NCBI RefSeq assembly: GCF_008386495.1
Contig: NZ_VTHJ01000032.1
Span: forward strand, 42,109 to 97,982
From: Streptomyces tailanensis
GTDB lineage: Bacteria > Actinomycetota > Actinomycetes > Streptomycetales > Streptomycetaceae
DNA: 55,874 nt
Direction of reading: 5' to 3'
Below, one piece after another: positions 24,246 to 31,845 of this stretch. The notes under the pieces were generated by a model that had not been told where the DNA came from, did not search any database, and worked only from the letters and a program-made list of their open reading frames with translations. How positions within the stretch are numbered: position 1 is the stretch's first letter; each line of letters starts with the position of its first letter. A program made the position numbers and the translations under genes.

Positions 24246-24511
24246 ATGGGTGTCATCGCGTGGCTGGCCCTGGGGCTTCTCGCCGGGGCCATCGCCAAGG
24301 CCATTCTGCCCGGACGCGACCCGGGCGGCCTCATCGGCACGACATTCATCGGGATCGTCGGGGCTTTCCTGGGCGGCTGGATCTCGACGGCGTTCCTCGA
24401 CCGGCCGGTGCACCGGGAGTTCTTCGCGCCGCCACCTGGGGATCGGCCATCGCGGGCGCGTTGGTCCTGCCGATCGGCTATCGCATCCTCTTCGGCAACT
24501 CCCGTGAGTGA
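24246..24511 (+). pseudogene. GlsB/YeaQ-family membrane protein, frameshifted
   Basis: The first 60 residues, MGVIAWLALGLLAGAIAKAI through DRPVHREFF, read in the frame of the ATG at 24246. The rest, ATWGSAIAGALVLPIGYRIL then FGNSRE, reads in another frame to the TGA at 24509-24511. Homologous proteins run straight through (about 88 aa), so one base is missing at about 24426-24431. In the first frame a 40-residue nonsense tail would be added. It sits directly behind BlaI-type box 4 and is the second GlsB paralogue in this module to look damaged. Confidence 0.8.
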
Positions 24512-24595
24512 CAGGCCGCTTCACCGAACCGGCCGCTGCCCAGCCAGACACGACACGGCCGAAACGCGCGGGCCTGATGAGCCCTTCCTCTTTTT

Positions 24596-24609
24596 CTACA
24601 GTGCTGTAG
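24596..24609. promoter_or_regulatory. BlaI-type box 5 (before terD)
   Basis: CTACAGTGCTGTAG, a perfect dyad except the centre (arms CTACAG and CTGTAG around 2 bases). It lies 70 bases before the terD start. Confidence 0.8.
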
Positions 24610-24678
24610 TTTCTACTCCGGGTCCCTTCGGACCCGCCTGACGCATCAGGACATCAAGGCTTCGAGAAGGAGTACGCA

Positions 24679-25254
24679 GTGGGAGTTTCCCTGTCCAAGG
24701 GTGGCAACGTCTCGCTCAGCAAGGAGGCACCTGGCCTGACGGCCGTCCTGGTCGGTCTGGGCTGGGACGTGCGCACCACCACCGGCACCGACTACGACCT
24801 CGACGCCTCGGCGCTGCTGCTCGACGCCTCCGGCAAGGTCCCCTCCGACGGGCACTTCATCTTCTACAACAACCTCACCAGCCCGGACGGTTCCGTCGAG
24901 CACACCGGCGACAATCTCACCGGTGAGGGCGAGGGCGACGACGAGTCGGTCAAGGTGAACCTCGCGGCCGTGCCCGCCGATATCGAGCGGATCGTCTTCC
25001 CCGTGTCGATCCACGACGCCGCGAACCGGGGCCAGAGCTTCGGCCAGGTGCGCGGCGCCTTCATCCGCGTCGTGAACCAGGCGGGCGGCGCCGAGATCGC
25101 CCGCTACGACCTGTCCGAGGACGCCGCCACCGAGACCGCCATGGTCTTCGGCGAGCTGTATCGCAACGGCGCCGAGTGGAAGTTCCGCGCCGTCGGCCAG
25201 GGCTACGCGTCGGGGCTGACCGGGATCGCCTCCGACTTCGGCGTCAACGTCTGA
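24679..25254 (+). CDS. terD: TerD-family calcium-binding stress protein
   Basis: A 191-aa TerD protein. The start MGVSLSKGGNVSLSKEAPGL is the family signature. The calcium sites are visible as YDLDASALLLDASGKV and DGSVEHTGDNLTGEGEGDDE, with the C-terminal ASGLTGIASDFGVNV end. TerD proteins bind calcium and are involved in tellurite and oxidative stress and, in Streptomyces, in development. The GTG at 24679 has AAGGAG 7 bases upstream. Preceded by BlaI-type box 5 and followed at short range by a membrane protein and a second TerD, so the unit 24679-27071 is probably one transcript. Intact. Confidence 0.94.
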   Translation: MGVSLSKGGNVSLSKEAPGLTAVLVGLGWDVRTTTGTDYDLDASALLLDASGKVPSDGHFIFYNNLTSPDGSVEHTGDNLTGEGEGDDESVKVNLAAVPADIERIVFPVSIHDAANRGQSFGQVRGAFIRVVNQAGGAEIARYDLSEDAATETAMVFGELYRNGAEWKFRAVGQGYASGLTGIASDFGVNV

Positions 25255-25344
25255 AGCAGGCAGCCCGCCCCCGTGACTGTGTCTTTGAGGGCGGGCCGCA
25301 CACCCTCGTCCGGCAACGCAGTGCCCCCAGTCGCAGGAGACCAT

Positions 25345-26019
25345 GTGGCCGACCCGACCGGCCTTCGCCCCGAGGACCGGGCGGACTTCGAAGCCGTACT
25401 GCACCTGGCTCTGAACACGGCGGACATCTGCAACGTCCTGCGCACCGATCCGACCGGCCTGGCCGCGCGACGACTACGCGTCCGGGCGCTGGCAGACGCC
25501 GACAGGATCACGGCCGCGGCACAGAACGATTACGGCACCTACCTCTCATGTCGCGCCCTGAACACGTCCGCCGAACAGCCTGATCAGCGCAAGCCGGGTC
25601 GGTCCGCGCATGCCGGACTGCTGCCGACCCTGGCGGCGCTCACTCCGCCCGTAGCCGTATCGTCCGCCGCGATCCTGCTCGTACTCGGCTACGTGCTCCA
25701 AGTGACCGTGCACGGGGCATTGCTCGAGTCCCTCATAACCGCCGGCTGGATCCTCGCATCCGTCGCGGCCCTGAGTGCCTACCTCGCCGTGGCCGCGCTG
25801 CTCGGCGCGGCGATACGCAAGCGTGGCAACTCCGTGCACCCCGCACGGCTGGAACAGACCCGGCTGGACTGGCGGCAGGCCCTGTTGGAGCGCGGCATGC
25901 TGCCACATTTGCGCCGCTGCATACGCGAGGATCCGACGCTCCAACCTGCGCCGCCCAAGACACCGTTGCCCAACACCCCCACGACCGAGCCCGGGAACGA
26001 TCCCCCGCTCGCCGGCTAG
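25345..26019 (+). CDS. Hypothetical two-helix membrane protein
   Basis: A 224-aa protein I do not recognise. The N-terminal third is helical and charged (LRPEDRADFEAVLHLALNTA, ADADRITAAAQNDYGTYLS). Two hydrophobic segments (about residues 96-120 and 132-154) form a hairpin, then a basic helical stretch (EQTRLDWRQALLERGMLPHL) and a Pro/Thr-rich tail. The GTG at 25345 with AGGAG 5 bases upstream is preferred to the earlier GTG at 25273, which lacks a ribosome site. It lies between two terD genes, 90 bases on each side, so it is probably translated from the same mRNA and may anchor a Ter complex in the membrane. That role is inference. Confidence 0.6.
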   Translation: MADPTGLRPEDRADFEAVLHLALNTADICNVLRTDPTGLAARRLRVRALADADRITAAAQNDYGTYLSCRALNTSAEQPDQRKPGRSAHAGLLPTLAALTPPVAVSSAAILLVLGYVLQVTVHGALLESLITAGWILASVAALSAYLAVAALLGAAIRKRGNSVHPARLEQTRLDWRQALLERGMLPHLRRCIREDPTLQPAPPKTPLPNTPTTEPGNDPPLAG

Positions 26020-26107
26020 CGGTCGCCGGCTCGGACGGCCGAGCGAACCGCTCCGGACGGTGCACAGACAACAACAACCCAGCAGACCCGAAGGAGAACC
26101 ACCCCGC

Positions 26108-26695
26108 ATGTCGGTCAACATGACCAAGGGCCAGCAGATCAACCTGAGCAAAGCCGACGGCACCGCACTGACCTCGGTCCGGATGGGTCTCGGCTGGCAG
26201 GCAGTGCCCCGCAAGGGTTTCCTCGCCAAGCTCACCGGAGGCGGAGCCGAAATCGACCTGGACGCCTCGGCCGTACTCTTCGCCGCCGGTCAGCCGATCG
26301 ACGTCGTCTTCTTCCAGCATCTGGTCAGCGACGACGGCTCCGTCCGGCACACGGGCGACAACCTCACCGGCGGAGCCGGGGCCGGAGGTGACGACGAAGC
26401 CATCCTCGTCGACCTGGCCCGCGTGTCCGCACGCATCGACCAGATTGTCTTCACCGTCAACTCCTTCACCGGTCAGACCTTCGGCGAAGTGCAGAACGCC
26501 TTCTGCCGCCTGGTCGACGAGACGACGGGCGCCGAACTGGCCCGCTACACCCTCACCGGCGGCGGCAACCACACGGCCCAGATCATGGCCAAGGTCCACC
26601 GCACCGGCGGCGGCTGGCAGATGAAGGCCATCGGCGAACCCGCCACCGGCCGCACCTTCCAGGACCTGCTGCCGTCCATCTCCACCCACCTGTAG
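26108..26695 (+). CDS. TerD-family protein, second copy
   Basis: A 195-aa protein starting MSVNMTKGQQINLSKADGTA. It has the TerD calcium motifs (IDLDASAVLFAAGQ and DGSVRHTGDNLTGG) and a short insert, GFLAKLTGGG, near residue 40 absent from the first copy. The C-terminus ends LLPSISTHL rather than the usual DFGV type. The ATG at 26108 has AAGGAG about 12 bases upstream. Diverged paralogue of terD at 24679, not a recent duplicate. Together with TerB it suggests a partial Ter system without TerC or TerZ in the window. Confidence 0.92.
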   Translation: MSVNMTKGQQINLSKADGTALTSVRMGLGWQAVPRKGFLAKLTGGGAEIDLDASAVLFAAGQPIDVVFFQHLVSDDGSVRHTGDNLTGGAGAGGDDEAILVDLARVSARIDQIVFTVNSFTGQTFGEVQNAFCRLVDETTGAELARYTLTGGGNHTAQIMAKVHRTGGGWQMKAIGEPATGRTFQDLLPSISTHL

Positions 26696-26777
26696 ACCAG
26701 GGCACCCCTGCACCCGGCAGCCCTCCAGCCGGCTCGGGCCATACCGGTCCGGGCCGTACGCAGAAGACAGGACCCGC

Positions 26778-27071
26778 ATGTTCGGACTGAGCGAAGTCGC
26801 CGTCATCCTCATCGTCGTCATAGCTGTCCTCGCCGCCAAGAAGCTCCCCGACCTCGCCCGCTCCGCAGGTAAGGCCGCCCGCATCCTGAAAGCCGAGGCC
26901 CGTGCCATGAAGAACGACGAAGCCCAGGCCGACGCGGCGCCCCAGGTCGTCCAGGGCGAGACCACCAACTCAGCCGGCGGCACCGCCTCCGGCACGGACC
27001 AGCGGTCCACCGGGGCCCCCGAACACCCCGGTGGTACGGCCGGAACACCCGAGCAAGGCAGCAGGCCATAG
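26778..27071 (+). CDS. tatA: TatA/E-family twin-arginine translocase subunit
   Basis: A 97-aa protein: an N-terminal FGLSEVAVILIVVIAVLAAK membrane helix, then the hinge and amphipathic helix KLPDLARSAGKAARILKAEA, then a disordered Gly/Thr/Pro-rich tail. This is the TatA layout. TatA multimers form the protein-conducting part of the Tat pathway with TatC, which is not present here. It is probably an extra TatA paralogue acting with core TatBC, or a membrane-stress protein. It lies 82 bases after the second terD and 65 before the AI-2E gene. Confidence 0.85.
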   Translation: MFGLSEVAVILIVVIAVLAAKKLPDLARSAGKAARILKAEARAMKNDEAQADAAPQVVQGETTNSAGGTASGTDQRSTGAPEHPGGTAGTPEQGSRP

Positions 27072-27136
27072 ACCGACAGCGGGCTGCATCAGGGGGCGCA
27101 GTCCGAGCGCGGCACGGCGTAGGCGAGACCTGCAGC

Positions 27137-28357
27137 GTGGCGCGCACAGACGAGACCGGGCAGACCGCCCCGCACGCGTCCGCGGTCGGCTCGGCGCCAG
27201 GCGTCCCGCCTCCCACGCAGTCCGCAGTACCCGGCACGCACATGCCACGCCGGCTGCCACGTGCCATGGTGCTGGCCTTCTCGCTGGTCGCCGTGTTCCA
27301 ACTTGGCGGCTGGGCGTTCCACCAGCTCCTGGGGCTGCTGGTCAACGTCCTGATCGCGTTCTTCCTCGCGCTCGCCATCGAACCCGCGGTCAGTCGGATG
27401 GCATCTCACGGGCTGCGCAGGGGGCTGGCCACCTTCCTGGTCTTCCTCGGCCTCGTCATCGTGTCCGTCGGCTTCGTGACGCTGCTCGGCTCCCTGCTCG
27501 CGGGCCAGATCATCAAGATGATCGAGGGGTTCCCGGCCTACCTCGACTCCGTCATCAGCTGGATCAACACACACTTCGACACCGAGCTGAAGCGGGTGGA
27601 CATACAGGAGAACCTGCTCCGATCCGACTGGCTGCGCGACTACGTGCAGAACAGCGCCACCGAAGCTCTGGACGTCTCCGCCCAGGTCCTCGGCGGTCTC
27701 TTCCGACTCCTGACGATCACGCTGTTCTCGTTCTACTTCGCCGCCGACAGTCCACGACTGCGGCGCGCGCTGTGCTCCGTGCTGCCGCCCGCCAAGCAGG
27801 CCGAGGTGCTGCGTGCCTAAGAGATCGCCGTCGACAAGACCGGCGGGTACATCTACTCGCGCGGCCTGATGGCGCTCGTCTCCGCCATTGCGCACTACAT
27901 ACTCCTCCAGGCACTTGGCGTCCCCTACGCCCCCGTACTCGCCGTCTGGGTCGGTCTGGTCTCGCAGTTCATCCCCGCCATCGGCACCTACCTGGCGGGG
28001 GCGTTGCCGATGCTGATCGCCTTCACCGTCGACCCCTGGTACGCGCTCTGGGTCCTCGTCTTCGTTGTGGCCTACCAGCAGTTCGAGAACTACGTGCTTC
28101 AACCCAGACTGACCGCCAGGACCGTCGACATCCACCCGGCCGTCGCCTTCGGATCAGTCATCGCGGGCACCGCGCTCCTCGGCGCCGCCGGCGCGCTCAT
28201 CGCCATCCCCGCCGTTGCCACACTGCAGGCATTCCTCGGGGCGTACGTGAAGCGGTACGACGTCACGGACGACCCCCGAATCACCGGGCACCGGCAAAGC
28301 GGCCGTGGTGTCCTCCCAGCCCAGCGCGTCCGACAACGTGGACAGAATGGACCATAG
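27137..28357 (+). pseudogene. AI-2E-family transporter with in-frame ochre stop
   Basis: A membrane permease of the AI-2E/UPF0118 (PerM-like) family. The N-terminal part has FSLVAVFQLGGWAFHQLLGL and FFLALAIEPAVSRMASHGLR. Codon 228 is TAA (27818-27820), right before the conserved EIAVDKTGGYIYSRGLM. The same frame then continues through FIPAIGTYLAGALPMLIAF and YQQFENYVLQPRLTARTV to a stop at 28355-28357, 406 residues in all. Only the stop breaks it. Start GTG at 27137. As written, a 227-aa product lacking half the membrane domain would be made. Confidence 0.88.
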
Positions 28358-28419
28358 GGCGGACGGCAGATGAGCTGGACGACAGTTCCTCGCGGGTGGA
28401 CACCGGCACGTGAGGCATG

Positions 28420-28930
28420 TCAGGCCGGGCGGAGACGGATCCGCCAGACGCAGAAGTGGCCCAGGGCGGCGGCGAGGCCGAAGTAGATGCCGGTCTCGGC
28501 CCACTGAAGGGTCCAGAAGTTGTCGGCGGGCTGGGTAGGTGACCCGCTGGTGGTATCCGGCCTCGGAGAGGGTGGTGAGGCAGGCCAGGGGCGAGTCGCA
28601 GTCGGCGTAGGCGGCGGGCAGGTGGGCGGCTGTGTGGCCGGAGGCGTCGAGGGTGTGCTCGGAGACGACCCAGGCCCCGGGATTGTCGATGTCCACCTGG
28701 GTCACCGAGTCGATGCCGAGGCCCGCCATGGTGTCCGCGGTGAACGGCACGGTGATGCTCTCGGCGCCGCCAGATGTGGCCGGACCCACAGCGGCATGGC
28801 GAGCTGGACGGCGGCAAGGACCGCGAGCGTGGCGGCCATCGCGGGCACGGTGCGGCGGAGGACCAGGCCCGGAACGATGCCCAGGAGGAGAGCGAAGGCG
28901 GCGTGGCCGAGGGGGACGATGCCGCGTGCA
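28420..28930 (-). pseudogene. ABC-2-type permease remnant
   Basis: Minus-strand remains of an ABC exporter permease of a Streptomyces type with an extracellular C-terminal part. The stretches AFALLLGIVPGLVLRRTVPA and QLAMPLWVRPHL, then ITVPFTADTMAGLG, then PADNFWTLQWAETGIYFGLA with FCVWRIRLRPA, belong together but lie in three frames. There is an extra C near 28541 and another shift near 28785. The 5' part is gone, cut at about 28930 where a response-regulator fragment begins on the other strand. Non-functional. Confidence 0.7.
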
Positions 28931-29573
28931 CCCTCACGGCATCGACGTGGTCGCCGAGGCGAGTGACGGCACCGAGGCCGTCGAAGCCGTCAAGCGAACC
29001 CGCCCCGATGTCGTCCTGATGGACATCCGCATGCCGGGACTCGACGGTCTCGAAGCCACCCGCCGCCTCCTAACCGGCACTCCCGGCGAACCGCGCGTGA
29101 TCATCTTGACGACGTTCGACCTCGACCAGTTGGTGTACGACGCCCTGGCCGCTGGCGCCAGCGGCTTCCTGCTCAAGGACGTCACGCTGAAACACCTCGT
29201 CGCGGCCGTCCGCCTGATCCGCACCGGAGACGCCCTTCTCGCCCCGTCCATCACCCGCCGCCTCGTGGAGCGATTCGTCGGAGTCGGGCGCGGACACGCC
29301 GCCAGAAACACACACGGCAAGGACCCTCACCCCGCACCTACCGCCTGGAATGCCGAGCCGGTCGAACCGCCCCCGACCTCACCGCACTCACACCACGCGA
29401 ACTCGAAGTCCTGCGCCTGCTGGCCCAGGGCCTGAGCAACACCGAACTCGCCGCCCGGCTCCACCTGTCCGAAACAACCGTGAAGACCCACGTCTCCCGC
29501 ATCCTGACCAAGGCGCCTGCGTGACCGCGTCCAAGCTGTAGTCGTGGCCTATAGGACGGTGCTGGACAGCGCA
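28931..29573 (+). pseudogene. NarL/LuxR-type response regulator remnant
   Basis: It begins inside the receiver domain (GIDVVAEASDGTEAVEAVKR), keeps the phospho-aspartate motif VVLMDIRMPGLDGLEATRRL and the KDVTLKHLVAAVRLIRTGD end, then shifts frame. The LuxR helix-turn-helix follows in another frame (LTPRELEVLRLLAQGLSNTE, SETTVKTHVSRILTK) and shifts again at about 29515 before RLRDRVQAVV. The first 20 or so residues are missing at the junction with the permease remnant. No start codon or promoter is left. Confidence 0.78.
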
Positions 29574-29997
29574 GCCCCAGAGCATTGCAGCGCACCAGGC
29601 GCCGGACACCGTTGAACGCCGGCGGCAACCGATCGGGGAAACGCGGCACTACCAGCATTTCGGTTGCCGCTTCCGCACACGCCCAAGGTGCGCAGGACGC
29701 TCCGACGCAGCCGGAAGATCAGGACGCGACGACCGCGATCCCGAGGGCGACGGGACGGAAGTTCGACAGGTTCCCCGTTCGAGCCGGATGTCGAGAACCC
29801 CTTCCGGGGTCCCGGGCGAATCGAGCATCGGCATCGCCCACTCGCCACTGGGAGTGACCAACGCGAGGCTGGAGAGGCTGAGGGCGGTGCGCTCTGGACA
29901 GTTTTCAATACGGGTCGTTTCCCCGGCGCTCGGCTCGGCCGCGGCGGCAGCTCAGCGATCCAATCGTGGTAGCGCCCCGTCGCCACACCGCACCGTC
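29574..29997. other. No recognisable gene
   Basis: About 420 bases between the response-regulator remnant and repeat E2. All six frames give only low-quality frames with no recognisable motif. Probably decayed DNA. Confidence 0.5.
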
Positions 29998-30002
29998 TCG
30001 CC

Positions 30003-30237
30003 GCAGGCAGCCCGAGCGATCACCTACATCCTGCCAGCGTCCCGAATTCAGCGTTCAGACCCTCGCACGCGCCCCTACAGCAGCTTGCTCTGGTGGTGTG
30101 CCGACACGTCTTTGCAGATCAGAGCTGTTCGAACTAGCGCCAGCGGTAACGAGTTGAACTCGCGAGCGGCGGATTCAGTCTGTTGACCCAAAGCCCTGAA
30201 TCCGCACACCCGATCAGACGTTTCCGCAGGTCAGAGG
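30003..30237. repeat. Module-end repeat E2
   Basis: Resembles E1 (10121-10363) along its length and ends in the same GTTTCCGCAGGTCAGAG, but then diverges and lacks the tRNA fragment. The next 450 bases (30238-30690) hold no recognisable gene and may be a third, collapsed module. Confidence 0.75.
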
Positions 30238-30689
30238 CGGCCGGGCGCAAGATTCGCGCTCTCCCCGCGAACGGAGGTGATCCATCTGAGACGCGTTCGC
30301 CGAAGACGCGGCTGTCACACCGACAGTGACCGGGCATCGAAACACCAGCTACCGGCGGTCCGTAACCCGAGCAGCTGGACGAGACCCGTCTTCGACCGCC
30401 CCGATGTCCTGACCGCATGAACCACGCGGCACCACACGAGAGGACCGAGTGACCGCCCGGGGCCGTTTCCTCTTGGGGCAGTTCCTGGCCCCACCGCGAC
30501 ACACATCTCGCGTGCCGCGAACCCGGACGACCGCCACATCGAACGCGTCGACCCACCTGCACCAGCCCGAGCGCAGACCCGTCGACAGCCCTGTCCTCGT
30601 CACCACCGGCCTCACGGTGGCCTCAATTCGTGCCACCACCGCAGCACGGCCCAGCAACACAAGCCTCCCCAGCCCCACACCTGACGCAT

Positions 30690-30829
30690 TCGTGCAGGTC
30701 AGGCGCCCACCAGCTGACGCAGGCCGAACCGACTCCAAACTCGCGAGCAGCGGATTCAGTCCGTTCAGGCAAAGTTGACGCTCCGCCAGCCAAAGAAGAA
30801 CGTTTCCGCAGGTCAGAGACCTGCTGAAG
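30690..30829. repeat. Module-end repeat E3 abutting tRNA-Met
   Basis: Shares CGAGCAGCGGATTCAGTC-type sequence with E2, and 24 bases (30801-30824) are identical to 10340-10363. It lies immediately 3' of the intact tRNA-Met, so it represents the chromosomal or element end next to the tRNA. Confidence 0.7.
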
Positions 30830-30903
30830 TGGGGCGGGTGGGACTCGAACCCACGGCCGACGGATTATGAGTCCGCTGCTCTAACCGGCTGAGCTACCGC
30901 CCC
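30830..30903 (-). tRNA. tRNA-Met (CAT)
   Basis: A 74-base cloverleaf on the minus strand: acceptor GGGGCGG/CCGCCCC, D-arm TAGCTCAGCCGGTTAGAGC, anticodon loop CTCATAA (anticodon CAT), T-arm with GTTCGAGTC. The elongator methionine type is likely, but an isoleucine tRNA with lysidine-modified CAT has the same loop and cannot be excluded. CCA is not encoded. Its 3' half is the repeat also found at 10368-10412, making this the probable integration target. Confidence 0.9.
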
Positions 30904-31058
30904 GTACGGCGTGTCGCGTACATGTGTGCGCGCCGTCTGCCGCAGCATAGCCGCTCATACGATCTCCTGCTTCGGATGGTCGGCCTTCGCATGCGCTTCT
31001 TGACCTTGAGGACTCGGAAGCGCCCCCCGCGGTTCCCCCGGACATGAAACCGGACATG

Positions 31059-31080
31059 AAAAAGGACCCCTACGGGGTCC
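31059..31080 (-). terminator. Intrinsic terminator for the tRNA-Asn genes
   Basis: On the minus strand a GGACCCC / GGGGTCC stem with a 3-base loop (31064-31080) is followed by TTTTT (31059-31063). It lies 13 bases after the first tRNA-Asn. Confidence 0.85.
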
Positions 31081-31092
31081 TTGTTCAGGCTG

Positions 31093-31165
31093 CTCCCCCG
31101 ACTGGACTCGAACCAGTAACCTGCCGGTTAACAGCCGGCTGCTCTGCCAATTGAGCTACGGAGGA
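31093..31165 (-). tRNA. tRNA-Asn (GTT), copy 1
   Basis: A 73-base cloverleaf, acceptor TCCTCCG/CGGGGGA, anticodon loop CTGTTAA (anticodon GTT), T-loop GTTCGAGTC. Identical over its length to the copy at 31171-31243, from which it is separated by 5 bases. Confidence 0.95.
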
Positions 31166-31170
31166 CCGAG

Positions 31171-31243
31171 CTCCCCCGACTGGACTCGAACCAGTAACCT
31201 GCCGGTTAACAGCCGGCTGCTCTGCCAATTGAGCTACGGAGGA
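31171..31243 (-). tRNA. tRNA-Asn (GTT), copy 2
   Basis: Upstream copy of the tandem tRNA-Asn pair, with the same 73 bases as 31093-31165. Both probably come from one precursor that ends at the hairpin 31059-31080. Confidence 0.95.
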
Positions 31244-31470
31244 ATGCCTCGTTGCATCGAACGTACCTACCTGGGTATTCGCCAGGGGGCGTGCGCTCGC
31301 TGCGACACATACATTAGCGCAAGCAGGGGGGTGCTCCGCCAATCGGTATCCCCCGCGCCCGGCGCCCGAGCGGGGCGACGCGAGGGACCGACGCAGACGC
31401 AAGTACGCAGTCAGTACGCAGTCGCAAGTACCGCAGTCGCAGGTACGCAGACGCAAGGAAGGGTGGCCGC

Positions 31471-31776
31471 ATGCGCTATCGGCTCACATTCATCGCCGGA
31501 CTGGCCCTGGGTTACGTGCTGGGCACACGAGCCGGGCGCGAGCGTTACGAGCAGCTGAAGAAGTCCGCGCGGCAGTTCGCGCAGAACCCCGCCGTGCGCA
31601 ACACCGCCGAGTCGGCCGCCCAGCAGGGGCGCGAGATCGCCGGCAAGGCGTACCACGTGGTCAGCGAGAAGGTCGGGGACCGGGTGCCCGAGTCGGTCGC
31701 CGAGCGAGTTCGCTCCCTGCGCGAGCGCAACGCGAACGGCTCCGCCGGGGACGACTGGGGGACCAGCGATACATAG
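31471..31776 (+). CDS. YtxH-like small membrane-anchored protein
   Basis: A 101-aa protein starting MRYRLTFIAGLALGYVLGTR with a short hydrophobic anchor and the GxxxGxRAGRERYEQ motif of YtxH-type proteins. A long amphipathic helix follows (KKSARQFAQNPAVRNTAESA and onward) and an acidic end. The function is unknown; relatives are induced by general stress. ATG start. The 70 bases upstream contain short imperfect repeats of a GTACGCAGTCGCA type (about 31395-31460). First protein-coding gene of the intact chromosomal side. Confidence 0.75.
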   Translation: MRYRLTFIAGLALGYVLGTRAGRERYEQLKKSARQFAQNPAVRNTAESAAQQGREIAGKAYHVVSEKVGDRVPESVAERVRSLRERNANGSAGDDWGTSDT

Positions 31777-31845
31777 GGACCGCATCGCGTCGGGCGGGCC
31801 ACGGGGCGGCACTTCCACCCCTTCCCGTGCGGCAGAATTTCTGCC

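Noticed and set aside
29574..29997. Possible transposase remnant near the right module end
   Set aside because: No catalytic motif, terminal inverted repeat or target duplication could be found in any frame.
31395..31460. Short GTACGCAGTCGCA-like repeats before the YtxH-like gene as an iteron or origin
   Set aside because: Few, irregular copies with no AT-rich region or replication gene nearby.
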